From Capitulum mitella (lineage: Eukaryota > Arthropoda > Thecostraca > Pollicipedomorpha > Pollicipedidae), in contig CP099848.1 in assembly GCA_030062745.1 (NCBI GenBank), positions 4,598,685-4,662,684 of the forward strand: a stretch of DNA of 64,000 nt, given 5' to 3'. The stretch's first letter is position 1. Each line of letters opens with the position of its first letter. A program made the position numbers and the translations under genes. The notes beneath the pieces are model-generated. The model had not been told where the DNA came from. It saw only the letters and a program-made list of their open reading frames with translations, and did no database searches. Below, one piece after another: positions 48,045-59,278 of the stretch.

Positions 48045-48169
48045 TAAATTTTATTTATTGTTTTATTTCACTTCCTAATATTTTCCAGTTTTGTTCCGTG
48101 CTTTCTTTTCCAGATATGTTATTTCACTGCTTGTTATTTTTTTGTATTTTCAAATAGCAACGTCACTTT

Positions 48170-48262
48170 TATTTTTACTTTTTTATTATTATTGTTGTTT
48201 GTTATTATTATTACTATTTTATTATTATTTTATTATTATTGTTATTATTATTATTATTACAA
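48170..48262 (+). repeat. ATT-rich microsatellite
   Basis: Imperfect TTATTATTA runs follow a TTTT-rich stretch, about 130 bp downstream of the TTAGG block. Confidence 0.85.
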
Positions 48263-49179
48263 TGGCTAACTTTTTTATTTTAAAGATAATTTATATCGCA
48301 TTAGTTATTTCCCCAACCTTTTTTATTCTCTTGATTGGACCTTGAGTCCGAGCGACGACCAATCAGCGTCGAGATCTCACGTAAACAAACTATTTAACGC
48401 AGAAACGTCAAAAATCCCTCCGCGAGCGTCTGGCGGTTAGCGTACCAGTGACGACGCAATCTGTTTCGGGGGAAAATAATGTGTGTTTCGGGTTTTTCCG
48501 GCTGAAATCGTAAGTACGTATTTATCAATATTGCATTTGAAGCGCCATGCAACCGCTACTACGATTATTTTCTCTCGAAGTAAGTGCTCGGTCAAAATGT
48601 TACTGTTGACCGACGTTAAAGTTAAAAGTCAGCGTTAATCTTAAACGTTAAAGTTGCAATTTAACAATCACATGAACGCTAAAATATTATCGTTTAACGT
48701 TACAATGCTGACCATTAACGTTTAACGTTACTGCGTAAGGTTCCTAACGTTAGTCAACTAACGCAAACACGCACATCCGTACTATTTTTTTTATTTTTGT
48801 TTTCATTGCTAAGGGGAACTTTAACTCAATAGGTACAATTTAGGCCACCGTCGAGCCTAAACAAGTCTTGCCACGGCAAACTGAATTGTGGTGACAGAGG
48901 GTAACTATTTTCATGCCGAAAATGTACGTTTCTCACACTTTGGATGTTCTGAGCGGGGCGCTGGTCAGCAACTGCTAATGACGTAACCTGGTCATAGTCA
49001 TTTAGGGAGAATGAGAGGCCCATTTTTCAGCTCAGTGTGCACACGTAATATTGACGTAATGGTGACGTTCATTAGAGGATAACGTCTTTCCAATGTCCCT
49101 GCACAGCGGTCTAGAATGTTCCAACACCGCACCCAACGACGGGCTGGACAGATGCTCCCGCATGGCCTGTTCCATGCTG

Positions 49180-49665
49180 TGCTGTTGTCCCGAGACTGGT
49201 CCCCTGTTGCTGCCCTGGGACTGATCCTCTGCTGCTGTTCTGGGACAGATCCCCTGCTGCTGACCTGGGGCTGGACCACTGTTGCTGTCCAGGGACTGTT
49301 CCCTTGCTGCTGTTCCGGGACTGGCTGCCGTGCTGGGGCTGGTCGCCTGCTGCTGTCTCGGTACTGATCCCCTGCTGCAGTCCCGAGACCGACCCCCCGC
49401 TGCTGTCCCGGGACTGATTCCCGCTGCTGTCCCGGGACTGATTCCCCGCTGATGTCCCGAGACTGATCCCCTGCGGCTGTTACGGGACTGATTCCCCGTT
49501 ACTGTTCTGGGACTGATTCCCCGCTGATGTCCCGGGACTGATTCCCCGCTGATGTCCCGGGACTGATTTCCCGCTGATGTCCTGGGACTGATCCCCCGCT
49601 GATGTCCCGGGACTGATTTCCCGCTGATGTCCCGGGACTGATTTCCCGCTAATGTCCCGGGACTC
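49180..49665 (+). repeat. 25-bp tandem repeat (TCCCGGGACTGATT)
   Basis: The later, more regular half has a unit close to CCCCGCTGATGTCCCGGGACTGATT (shown in two parts: CCCCGCTGATG and TCCCGGGACTGATT). The 5' half is more diverged with units near 30 bp. It contains the palindrome CCCGGG. It is intronic. Confidence 0.88.
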
Positions 49666-50905
49666 CTACCAATCGTGGCACTGCCCTAGAGGTGCGCTAT
49701 GCTGCCGTGACCGCCGCGTGCTGACCAGCCGATGTCCGCCACGAGCCGTGACGAGCCGTGACGAGCCGTGACGGAGACGGTCGGCGGTGTCCAGTCAGGC
49801 AGCGGCGTGACCGACGACCGGCCGTCACGAGCCGCCCCGGCAGCATCACGAGTCACGAGCAGGCTGTACGGAAGCAGCTGGCGTGCCCGGCCGGCCGGAA
49901 GGTCCCACGCGACCGACCGACGCGCCGCCTGGCGGCGTCCCCGCGCGATCTGTCGCACCGCTGCCTCCTCCAGGCCGGGTCCGTCGGTGACGTCCTGGTG
50001 ACAAGCGTGCCTGATGATGATGACCACGCCTCAGTCATGTTTTACATGAAGGGAACAATGTCATTCGATTCCACAGCTTACTGGCAGGCAGTGGGGACCG
50101 TCGAGTAGGTTTACTGCAACCGCAGTGGAGGATTTCCATTATTTCCGTACACTTTGCCTGGACGTTCTAAAACGAGACGGTTATTTTAGGTGAAACTGAA
50201 TGTCACCAGTAAGACGCTGTATGGCGTGCGTGGCGAACGAGGTCTTAAATGTAATTCTTAAAAGCCATCGGAAGAGGGCTAGGGAGACTTCGTTGGTCGG
50301 CAAAATACAGAGACGGATCCGAAAAGGGGGAGATGGGCCCGCCAGCCGTTTGGGGTTCCCAGGGCCTCCGAGGTATCCGGAATGGATTTCTGGCGGATCG
50401 GCGTACGTTCATGATTTCTTCTGGGCTATGGACTGAAGGAGCCGCAACCCACAGAGGCGCTTAGGGGCCCTAGCAAACACCGAACAGCTGAAATAATCAA
50501 ATGAAACGGATGTCCTGAGACCTGGGACACCCTAACACATAACTTTAGGTACCAATGAAAGGAGTCCGTGAAAAGTAGAAACCGATTGCATATGTATCCT
50601 CCTGATAACCGATGTTCCGGAAATAATTATCGAGACTGAAATTGCATCCCAGGAGAAAGTAGAGGCTTAAATGTTTTCCCAAAGAAACTGAATAGCTGTG
50701 TGAGTGCCACTACTCATGCTAATGTACTGGCGGTTGGCGGAATATCCCAGTCAGTGCCGGGTCAAAGATACCGTTATTAAATATTGTATCGAACCTTTAA
50801 AGTACCTTTGTGGCACTATGCTCCCAAAGAAAGGAATTCTCAGTTCGCTATTGAAAGTTATTGTCATTTGCCTTCCGTGGGGAGTTCAAAACATTGCATA
50901 GTTAA

Positions 50906-52121
50906 CCCGCGCACGACCGTCGGTCCGTTACGATCATGCGCAACTGGGGGAGGGGGCGGTTGGCCGCCGCCCCCTCCAACTCGCGAACGGTTGGTCGCAC
51001 AAGAAAAATAAGCACACCGTTGGAAAGCTTGTGACGAGTAGAGTTCGACACTGGTCTCATTTTTAGTTTTAGGTAATATGTAAGCAACTTACGCCCTATA
51101 TATGTTTCCTCATAGCCGACTGCATGAGACCGAGAAATGGCCTGAATCTCAAGGGCTGGGACTAATAAAGCATAAATAAAGGCACCAACGCACAAGTAAA
51201 GGTCCGCAAATGCCGATACACATCTTATTTCTCAGATTTGTTAAATATATACGCCGAAACGTGGAGTTAAAGATACGGCAATTCTCGCGCCGGCTGTCGG
51301 CGTGCGCCGGAGCCGTATGCAATAACAAATTGACGGGAACTAATTTTAACGTTCCTTTATTTTCGCGGAAAAAAGCCTATTCATGTAAATTGTATTGATC
51401 TTAGTGGTTCTTCGTGATTGTTTTCCATGCTTAAATTTTGGAAAAAATGATCGGTTACCAATCTACACAATTGGCGGAGCTTTATTCGTGAGAACCTGTT
51501 TATTTCCAAAATATGACACTTTTTGAAACTTTTTGAGGTTCCTGGTATTACTTACGTCTGTGCAAGCTAGTTCTACCATTTTCTACCCATTCTGAGTAAT
51601 TCATCGCCGATTTTGACGGTGGTACATTTTGGCCCACTCCAGTTATTCGTGACCTGACCTCAGGTCAATGGCTGGAAGTCATTGATACTTTGCCCAGTGA
51701 CGGTGACTAGATGTCTGCTTCACTCCACACTAAAAATGTTATGAAATATTCTGTAAGTTTCCGAGAAAACGACGACATGTCTTAAAAATGGGCTTGACCT
51801 TAGGTCAATGACCCGGAAAATTCCGAAAAATCTGAGATAGGAGATTTGTTGTACCTATCAGGATCACTAATCCCTGAAAGTATTATTGAGATATCTTGTT
51901 TTGCGAAAAAGTTAGAGGGCGCTAAACTTTTTTGGACATTGGTTTGTTTGACCTGGCCTAGGTCAGGGACCTGACCTGACCTGAGGTTAAAATTTTGACA
52001 CAAAATGTAAAAATGATGAAGCAAAAGGTGCACGACGTTTCGTGACTCTGTGTTTGTTTGTTTTCTCGCAATCCCAGAAAAACCTCAGGGGGCTGTCAAC
52101 AGCCCCCCAGTCGGGGGCGGG
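50906..52121. mobile_element. piggyBac-like MITE, copy 2 (inverted)
   Basis: TTAA at 50902-50905 and 52122-52125 bounds 1,216 bp. It starts CCCGCGCACGACCGTC and ends GTCGGGGGCGGG. It is the reverse complement of the element at 21019-22231 over its full length, with scattered differences. It carries the same everted AGGTCA words (for example GACCTTAGGTCAATGACC near 51796). No transposase was seen. Confidence 0.9.
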
Positions 52122-53106
52122 TTAAGAAAGTTAACAGTTTATCTGATACTGAGTGCTTCAAAATGGACAGATTTAATGTCAGTTTTAATGTCGACTTTAC
52201 AGCCAGACTTCGTTGTCGTAAACAAAGTCTCGTTGTGAATGACTGCTTTCTAAGTGAGTGGTTTGCAATCGTTTATCTTAGTTTGTAACGATTTGTTTCA
52301 GTTTAGGTGCTCGCCATCGAAGCATTTTGTCAATGAAAGTACTCTAAGCTGCCGGCTAACATGGACTGGTGGTGCAATAATTGTTGCATTTTTGATCCAT
52401 GTTTGAAAGTTAAGCAAGGATCTGCCTCCCTCTCAAAGAGGAAGCTTACCTTCTCTAGATATGCAATAACGTGCGTGAATTCCTGTTAATCCATTATAGG
52501 GCGGAGAATGGTGATTATGTCGTGAGGGTGAATCTTATCGCAGAGTTTACCATGTTAACATGCTTCTCTGCTCCTCTGCCAGGCCTCTTACTGTCTGACA
52601 TTTTTCAGACTGACATTTGTCTGACATTTGGCCTTGTTGACCTGCCTTTGCAGGGTTATCAACGTTGCTGACCTTTCTCCGTCATACTTTGACTCAGTTA
52701 ATGATGCCGTAAGACCCAGATTAATTCCCATTTTACCTCCGTCAAACCCGCGGACCGTTATGAAACCTCTGCCTGAACTTTGCGTGCCATCCGTCTTATC
52801 GCTATGAACCTTCCTGGGATGGGTGTCAAACCACGTTCTGGCTTCCGTCTAGCCTGCACTAGAAATCCATCAAACGTCTGGGAGCATTCGTCTGATTCAT
52901 ATCTTACTTCGCTTAGGTTGCGTCTGGCCTGTGCTTGAAATCCATTTGACCCCTTTAAAGCCCCAACGGATCTGTTTGGAACCTCGGTCCGATATTTAGC
53001 TCCCACTGAAATCCCGTTTAGGCACCGGCTGACCGTTATTTGACCTTTGTATTATGTATATGTAATATTTGCATGACCTCTGCCTGACCCTCGCCCCACG
53101 TTACAG

Positions 53107-53664
53107 ACGGACGAGCTGACGACGGCGGCCACGGCGACCGAGACGACGCCGAGAGACGGCAGCAACAGCGCTGGTAAGGCGGCGCCGCCGGCTGATGCTC
53201 CGCCGCCGCCGGCCGGTGCGCCGCCGCCGCCGGCCGGCGCGCCGCCGCCGCCGACCGGCGCGCCGCCGCCGCCGACCGGCGCGCCGCCGCCGCCGACCGG
53301 CGCGCCGCCGCCGCCGACCGGCGCGCCGCCGCCGCCGGCCGGTGCGCCGCCACCGCCGACCGGCGCGCCGCCGCCGCCGGCCGGCGCGCCGCCGCCGCCG
53401 GCCGGCGCGCCGCCACCGCCGACCGGCGCGCCGCTTTCCGATGCGGCGGACTCCCTGCTGGGCGGGCTGGGCTCGGCCGGCGGCCTGTTGCGCGGCCTGG
53501 GCGGCGCCGCCCAGGCGCCGGCTACCTCCCTGCTCAGCTCGCCGGCCGCCGCCGGAGCCAGTCTGATCCAGAAGCTCGGCGACGTCACCGGCGAGGCCGG
53601 CGGCGCCGTGGGCGGCCTCGTGTCGCGGGGCAAGGAGTTGATCTTCAAGCGGTTCGGCTTGTGA
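53107..53664 (+). CDS. RIM-BP: RIM-BP terminal exon, Pro-rich C-terminus
   Basis: Phase 0 start after CACGTTACAG; stop TGA at 53662-53664. 185 codons: a Thr/Ala start (TDELTTAATATETTPRD), eleven PPPP(A/T)GA units (53200-53430), then a Leu/Gly/Ala-rich tail ending SRGKELIFKRFGL. The proline block is a possible ligand for SH3 or profilin-type domains, including the protein's own SH3s (inference). I believe the KELIFK(K/R)FGL ending is shared with insect RIM-BPs, but from memory only. Confidence 0.9.
   Translation, partial: TDELTTAATATETTPRDGSNSAGKAAPPADAPPPPAGAPPPPAGAPPPPTGAPPPPTGAPPPPTGAPPPPTGAPPPPAGAPPPPTGAPPPPAGAPPPPAGAPPPPTGAPLSDAADSLLGGLGSAGGLLRGLGGAAQAPATSLLSSPAAAGASLIQKLGDVTGEAGGAVGGLVSRGKELIFKRFGL
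53200..53430 (+). repeat. 21-bp coding repeat, 11 copies
   Basis: In-frame units of CCGCCGCCGCCG(G/A)CCGG(C/T)GCG encode PPPP(A/T)GA. The order of the variable residue is A,A,T,T,T,T,A,T,A,A,T. Third positions are almost all G or C, which also leaves long open frames on the opposite strand. Confidence 0.95.
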
Positions 53665-53775
53665 TGGCAGTCGGCGCCGGCGCTCGGCGCGCCCGCCCGG
53701 GGTCTGGCCGGGGCTTGGGGCCTCTGGACGCCATGGCGCGTGTGACGCCCGCCGCCGGAAGCGGCCGGTGCCGGC

Positions 53776-53811
53776 TGGACTGGACTGGACTGGACTGGAC
53801 TGGACTGGACG
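53776..53811 (+). repeat. TGGAC pentamer microsatellite
   Basis: Seven direct copies of TGGAC (CTGGA) in the presumed 3' UTR of RIM-BP. Confidence 0.95.
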
Positions 53812-55901
53812 CTGGAGCCGCCGGCCCGCCAGCCGCCGGCCCGCCGACCGGCGACTGGTCCGCCGCGCCCAGTGACCCCAGTCGGCGACCGTCGGCCGGC
53901 GCGTGCCGGGACGGGCTCGGCACTCAGTCCGGCCAGCAGGCGGCGGGGACGTCGCGGCCGTCACTGTGAGTCAGAGTCAGAGGAGACTCAGCCAGTCTCG
54001 TCCTGGACAGTGCGCGACTGAGCACTTCAGACTCGACACGCCAAGCGGGTTGTGAGGACATCACAAACAACGCTCGAAGACGTTTTTTTATGTTTTGGTT
54101 CTCCTGTGAATCGATGTGGAAGTCTCGCTCGCCCTTTACCGAATGTGCCAACGCTCACGAAGGAAGAGGTCTTCTCCAGTGTTCCAGCTTTTTGGCAGTC
54201 TAGATGTGGACGAAGCCCAGTTCGTGTGGCGAGCGCTGTCACCTACCAATCGGATAACGTCTTGTCATTGTTGGTCAGTGCAGTTCTTGTTAAGTTTGCA
54301 CTGGGCGGCCGGCTGTGCGCCCTGTTTTGGTATTATGTGCAATGCATTTTTCTCATGCGTTATTATGCCATGCTCCAGTGATTAAAATAGCTATAAAATA
54401 CATATGGATCTGAAATATCAGCTGGTTTTGTTGCCACACGTCCGACGGCCTAAACCGAATATGTTCAGAGATTTCTTGTTTGCCGCAAAACTCCATTTTT
54501 TGCCCGAAGCTGCCTGAGTGATAAAGTATAGGCGGCCAAAACGGGAAAATGCCTGAGTTCACGAACAAGACATGTTGCCTGCGGGAAATTAAACACGGGT
54601 CTTCTTGAACAACGTATTAGCGCGTCAGCGAACTCCGTTTTGACGGCACTGTTGTGTCGCGCAAGAAGATACTGAACAGCAACTTTAAAACACAGCACTG
54701 TATCCTTGCTAAGGCGCTGCTGCGTCTGAGACCAAGCGACAAAGAGAAGCATCTTCATCGCATCCAGAAGGTCATCAAAGCGTCAGACATCGCTGAACCA
54801 AAATGGCGCCGGGGACGCGTCGGCGGAGTGTGAAGAGTTGAAAGGTTCTGGCTGGACTAAGAACCTCATTCGTTTTTGGGGAGGGAGACAAATAGCCACG
54901 GCCTCTCTAGCCTTCGCCCCTGTCGCTGTTTGTGTGTACAAAATTTGCCGCAGTCTCAGCCACCGACACATACCAATCGTCTTCTGAGCTCTCAACGAGC
55001 AACAGGCCTGGGGTGTGGTCTGGTCCCTGTTTCATCAGCACGCTGGTGTGTCTGGTTGTCCCAGCGCTTCTCCACACGGCCGCTGACGCGCGTCTCGTCA
55101 GCCACATACATTTCGTCCTTCCTGGAACCGTCTGCCGCAGGTGCTTCTTGCATTTTACAGCAGCTTTACATTATGTTCCGACGTGACCGCGGTGTCTTCA
55201 AAGTAAATGTGACTCACTACTTCTCTTCGTTTGCTTGCTTTGCTGGCGTTTACTCCCATGTTTTTTGTGGGCGGGGGGGGGGTAGGGGCATCGTCTTTGC
55301 GGTGTACGCCATCAGAAACCATCAGGCTCATCCACTGGAATGATTCGTCAGCTACACCGGTACCAGTACACCCGCGTTCAAGATGTAGTTTCATGCATTC
55401 GAACTTCATCATAAACGCCACTTATGGATGAGTTCTGTACGTTTGGGGTGCGAAATTAAATATGCATGGACAGTTCGTATACGTTATGACCACCCTCGGC
55501 CTACCGCAGACAAAAAAGGTGCGCGCAGACAGGGCCGGAGAAACCGGAGGCGGGGGGTCCGGACCCTGGGACTGGCTGTCTGATCATAGGGTGTTAGGGG
55601 GTCCAGATGCTTTGAGGAGATGGACCCTTTTGACATTTGATTTTTTTAAATTAGCAATGACGTTCTTCACGGGCACGTGACAAACCGGCACGGGCCCTTA
55701 ACAACAACTAAGAGCTTTTGCGTGTGCCTGCTTCCTTCGTTGAATTGACACCCTGCGTGACCGTAGAGCGAGGCTGTCTCATCAAGTGCAGCAAACACCT
55801 GACGTAAAACTCGGCTAATGCCTATGCCTTTTTGGCTGTCACAAAAGTGGTTAGATTATTGATTACAAACATGAAGATCACTCCGTCACCGTAAAATTAA
55901 G

Positions 55902-55904
55902 ATG

Positions 55905-55979
<75 letters not shown>
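55902..55979. repeat. AT dinucleotide microsatellites
   Basis: Two AT/TA runs of about 15-20 units, separated by CGTATATACAT. A strong potential hairpin. Confidence 0.95.
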
Positions 55980-56279
55980 TCCACAAAATACAATTTTGGC
56001 CCCAACTGGGGGATGTCGGAACTTTTGGTCAGTGGTTCCTCTAGACCTGAATGAACCGCCCACCTCCAAACATTTCTCCAGCCCTGCGCTCGGAAATAAC
56101 CCACGGTTAGAAGCTTCAGCGCAAGAAAAGATGTACACGTCGGATTGGACTCATCGAGCTGGAACCTGGAAATGCAGTTTCCTACGACTCGCGTGGGATC
56201 ACAACGCCTTTTCCTTGCTCGTGTTAAAGCTGATGAACACTCCCATGGGAAATTATAATTGATTACCAAATTAAAAAAG

Positions 56280-57290
56280 CAAGAAGGCCAAGGGTAAGGG
56301 TAGGGTAAGTCAGAGCCAGCCAATGGTAAGTCGGCCAGCAGGCAGAGGCCCGAAGGCCATAGACCCGCATGCGTGAAAGCCCCGCAAGCTAATGAGCCGT
56401 TGATTACGGGCTCATAGCCCGGGGGTCGGCATGCAAGAGAGGCCTGCAGACCAGGGGTCCATAAAACAGGGGTCCGTAGGTGAGGGGCCGGTTATCCAGG
56501 AGTCCTGTCGGTTAAGGGCCTATGGCTAGGGACCCGTAAGTCAGGGGCCTATGAGACAAACATGAGTCTGTGGTCCCCTGACCAGGAGGTCCTAACCAAT
56601 GGACCAATTAACCAGGAGCTCGTAGCCCAGGGAGCCTGGGGCTAGAGCTCTAGAGCTAGAGGATGGTTAATTTTCTAGCCTCTCTAGCCGTAGGCTAGAA
56701 AGATCCGTTAACCAGAGGCCCATAAGCCAGGGGGCACATTGGTTAGGGTCCCGGCCAATGACCCTATGGGCCACGGACTCATATGCAAGAAGGGCCTGCA
56801 GGCCAGGATCCATAAGCCAAGGGGATCGCAGGTCACGGGGAGGTCTAGAGGTCCGGAATCCAGGAATCCCGTTGGTTAGAGGCCTGCAAGCTAGAGGTCC
56901 ACAGGCGAAGCAGTGTCTGGGAAGCCAGGGACACGTTTGCCAAAAGGGGCTTGCAGGCTAGGGGTCCGAAAGCAAGGGGTCCGTTCGTTGGGGTCTGTGA
57001 CTAGGGGTCCGTAGGCCAGTGACCCGCATGTGTGAAGGACCCGCAAGCCCCAACGAACCGCTGCTAGAGATCCTTGAGTGAGAGGCCCGTAGCCCAGGGG
57101 CTTACATGCCAGAGGGGTCCGTGGGCCAGGGGTCCGTAAGCCAGGGGCCCTTTGGCTAACGACCCGTAATCCACGGCCAGGGACCATTGGTTAGGCTGCG
57201 GCTAGGGACCCATTGGCTACGACCCGCAAGTCAAGCAAGGGCACTTCGGCCAGGAATCCATATGCCAGACGAGCCTCATGTTAAGGGCCG
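56280..57290 (+). repeat. Degenerate GGGGTCC(A/G)TAAGCCAG repeat, about 1 kb
   Basis: Dozens of diverged units of roughly 14-20 bp, such as AGGGGTCCGTAAGCCAG, AGGGGCCTATGAG and GACCCGCAAGCC. Spacing is irregular, so it looks like an old minisatellite. No coding sense. Confidence 0.85.
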
Positions 57291-57511
57291 TAAACTAGGT
57301 GGCTTGTGGGGCCGTCTCCGACTCTCTCCTTTATCTCTCGCTTTTTTCTGCGTGTCCCGGGCTTTTTAGTTAGGTATTGTAGGTGTTCCTTGACCACCAG
57401 GAAATAAGTTTTTATTTTCGTCGTTTTTTTCGTGGAGAGGGGTCGTGAAAAAGTAGTGACTGAAATCAGAGAATATGGCTGGCGATCCCGCGAGGTTGGG
57501 TCCGCACCCCC

Positions 57512-57620
57512 GATATTCAGGTGTTTTAACATGAGGTATATGGCAATGACTGGAAAGAAACGGTCTGAAATCCTATGTGTACCCCCCATAATTTTCGGAA
57601 ATCTCCAGCCATGTCCAAGG
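57512..57620 (+). repeat. Dispersed repeat, copy B
   Basis: Same order of words as 11627-11750: TTTTAACAT(G/T)AGG, GACTGGAAAGAAAC, TCCTATGTG, GGAAATCTCCAGCCAT. Confidence 0.75.
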
Positions 57621-57873
57621 ACTTCAGACGGACGAGGGTCCCACTCTCATACTCTTGACTCTTGGAAATGAAATCTTCCGTGTGCCCCTGTTTAGTAGTG
57701 GCTTAGTTCGAAATATGTGTTGAGACAGTGGTTTGCCGTAGTTGAGTCACCGCATATGAGAGACCAAAATATTTTCGTAACATCGAGGAGATGGTAGCAT
57801 CTGGTAGCAACACGCATGCACACACTGCTGCAGCGCCTCTGCAGGGTTTTTCAGTAAGCACTAACAGCGAGCG

Positions 57874-57913
57874 ATGGGTGAGACCGGTGCGAGCAGCTCG
57901 GGCAAGAAGAAGG
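57874..57913 (+). CDS. ABLIM: ABLIM first coding exon
   Basis: ATG GGT ... encodes MGETGASSSGKKK and ends in phase 1 at AAGG|GTAAGT. A good donor and a matching phase to the LIM1 exon support it. Upstream TTTTTCAGT at 57847-57855 could be an acceptor of a 5' UTR exon or a TCAGT-type initiator. This may be one of several alternative starts, as in other ABLIM genes. Confidence 0.78.
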
Positions 57914-58370
57914 GTAAGTAACGTTATTGTAACGGTATAGGTGAATTGAGTGATGTTTTTTGCCACGATGAATTTGGTTGTTGCTTCACAAACGTAATTC
58001 TGCGTGAGCTGTTGAGTATTACGTTTTCTGTAAATCGTCTGATGCGCCGTTTAAGCCGCCGAAGATGGGCGTGTGTTTATTTGTTTGCGAATGTCGGAAG
58101 CTGCAATATTTGTAGGCTGAGGAATGGCTTAGAAGGCTCAATATATATTTTTAAGTACTGCGAACTGACTTATCTTTTACATTCACGGTGCTGTAACCAC
58201 CGAGGCAGGCTGCTGTGGTGGGGGCATGCATCTTGCATCTTGCATTCATTTATTGCAATCACTTTTTTTGTCAGACAGAGAGCAGACTAGGCCAATGATT
58301 TCCCATTCAGCTTGTATGCTTTCCAGTGTTGCCAACCTGTCAATGATGAATGTGATCATTTTTGGTTCAG

Positions 58371-58466
58371 GAAAATCACTATGTGGAACCTGCAACAAGA
58401 AATGTTCTGGAGAGGTTTTGAAAGTCCATGACCAGTTCTTTCACATTAACTGCTTCAAATGCAAAG
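58371..58466 (+). CDS. ABLIM: ABLIM exon, LIM1 first half
   Basis: Phase 1-1, between TTTGGTTCAG and AAAG|GTAAGA. It encodes LCGTCNKKCSGEVLKVHDQF and FHINCFKCK. CxxC and HxxC are the ligands of the first zinc site; human ABLIM1 reads CHKCGEPCKGEVLRVQTKHFHIKCFTCK. It lies inside the CpG-poor block. Confidence 0.97.
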
Positions 58467-59094
58467 GTAAGAAAGTGGAGTGCTCTTCATTTTGTAAGGA
58501 TATCATCAACATGATGTCACATTGATGGTAATCACTGTTCTGTTGCAGGCACATACAGTGTCTCAAAAATTGAATGTTTTTGATGCCATTACCTGCTGTA
58601 GGTTTGCTTAAGCTCTAACCAACTAGTTTTTGTCTTGACCTACCAGTTCCAGTTCTTTTGTGTTGTATTCTTTTGTATTGGATATGATTCAGCCTGTCCT
58701 GTGTGTTTTACATTTTTTGTTTCAACAATCATGAACTAACAATTTTACTATCAAATTTAAAAGGCGTGGTCATGTCATCATCCAAAGTGGAAAGTATTCC
58801 ATGGAGAGTAAACTGCAGTTCTTATTTTGAACCATGCATGGAGAGATGTTTTCTAGCTGGTAGGGCTAAAACTACTTTGAGGCTTTTTGTTTCTATAAAA
58901 CATCACAGAACAAATGGAAAAAATTGTCATGGTTGGTAAATCATCTCACTCCAAGCAAATGCAAATGCCCAGTGCTTTTATATCACATCCCTCTAAAAAT
59001 GCCTTTGCCTGAGTGTCAGTGCAGGCTTGAGTTGAGGTGTGGCAGGGTTCTGTGCAGACATCTATTACCATACTGTTGCCATGGTCTGCTTCAG

Positions 59095-59278
59095 CATGTA
59101 GCAAGTCACTGGCACAGGGTGGCTTCTTCACCAAGAATGGGGAGTATTACTGTTCAGAGGACTACCAGAGGCAGCACGGCACCAAGTGTGCTGTCTGCTC
59201 TCAGTACGTGGAGGGAGAGGTGGTCACAGCACTGGGAAACACCTACCACCAGAAATGTTTCCTCTGTGCTCGCTGCAG
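59095..59278 (+). CDS. ABLIM: ABLIM exon, LIM1 end and LIM2 start
   Basis: Phase 1 to 2, between GTCTGCTTCAG and TGCAG|GTATGG. The first codon completes CKAC, then SLAQGGFFTKNGEYYCSEDY closes LIM1. LIM2 opens with CAVCSQYVEGEVVTALG and HQKCFLCARC. It has only three CpGs despite conserved coding sequence. Confidence 0.97.

Larger units (their letters stand above)
46686..53106 (+). other. Last RIM-BP intron, repeat-rich
   Basis: 6.4 kb. It contains AACGTTAA-rich clusters (about 47340-47470 and 48610-48780), the TTAGG block, an ATT-rich microsatellite (about 48170-48260), a 25-bp tandem repeat (49180-49665), and MITE copy 2. No further exon was recognised, but a short one could be missed. Confidence 0.7.
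2228..53664 (+). other. RIM-BP: RIM-binding protein gene, 32-exon model
   Basis: Gene-level entry. RIM-BPs link RIM, voltage-gated calcium channels and vesicle-priming machinery at presynaptic active zones; the SH3 domains bind PxxP motifs of RIM and calcium channels. The order seen here, coiled coils then SH3, three FN3, SH3, SH3, is unique to this family. Every junction was read at the base level: donors are GT, acceptors AG, and phases match from exon to exon. The coding total is 5,517 nt and the only in-frame stop is at 53662-53664. Compared from memory with human RIMBP1, the late coiled-coil exons, FN3 domains and SH3 domains align in order. The 5' end is uncertain: the first exon may lie upstream of the window or at 7170. 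Three piggyBac-like MITEs and many tandem repeats lie in the introns. Confidence 0.93.
53665..57873. other. Intergenic gap between RIM-BP and ABLIM
   Basis: 4.2 kb. It begins with the RIM-BP 3' UTR, which includes seven TGGAC units at 53776-53811. An ATTAAA at 54381-54386 could be a polyadenylation signal, but it is 720 nt past the stop and unproven. Minus-strand frames at 54465-55421 look vaguely protein-like but are short and unrecognised. Then come AT/TA runs and a 1-kb degenerate repeat. Confidence 0.65.

Noticed and set aside
49180-49665. Regular repeats as a CRISPR array
   Set aside because: Units are contiguous without spacers, and the sequence is a eukaryotic intron.
53101-53964. 287-codon minus-strand open frame rich in Arg
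   Set aside because: It is the antisense shadow of the 21-bp Pro-rich coding repeat, which opens all frames; the plus strand has the splice site, phase and known C-terminus.
54465-55421. Minus-strand frames that might be a decayed transposase
   Set aside because: No catalytic motif, terminal repeats or family resemblance could be named; left as unassigned intergenic sequence.
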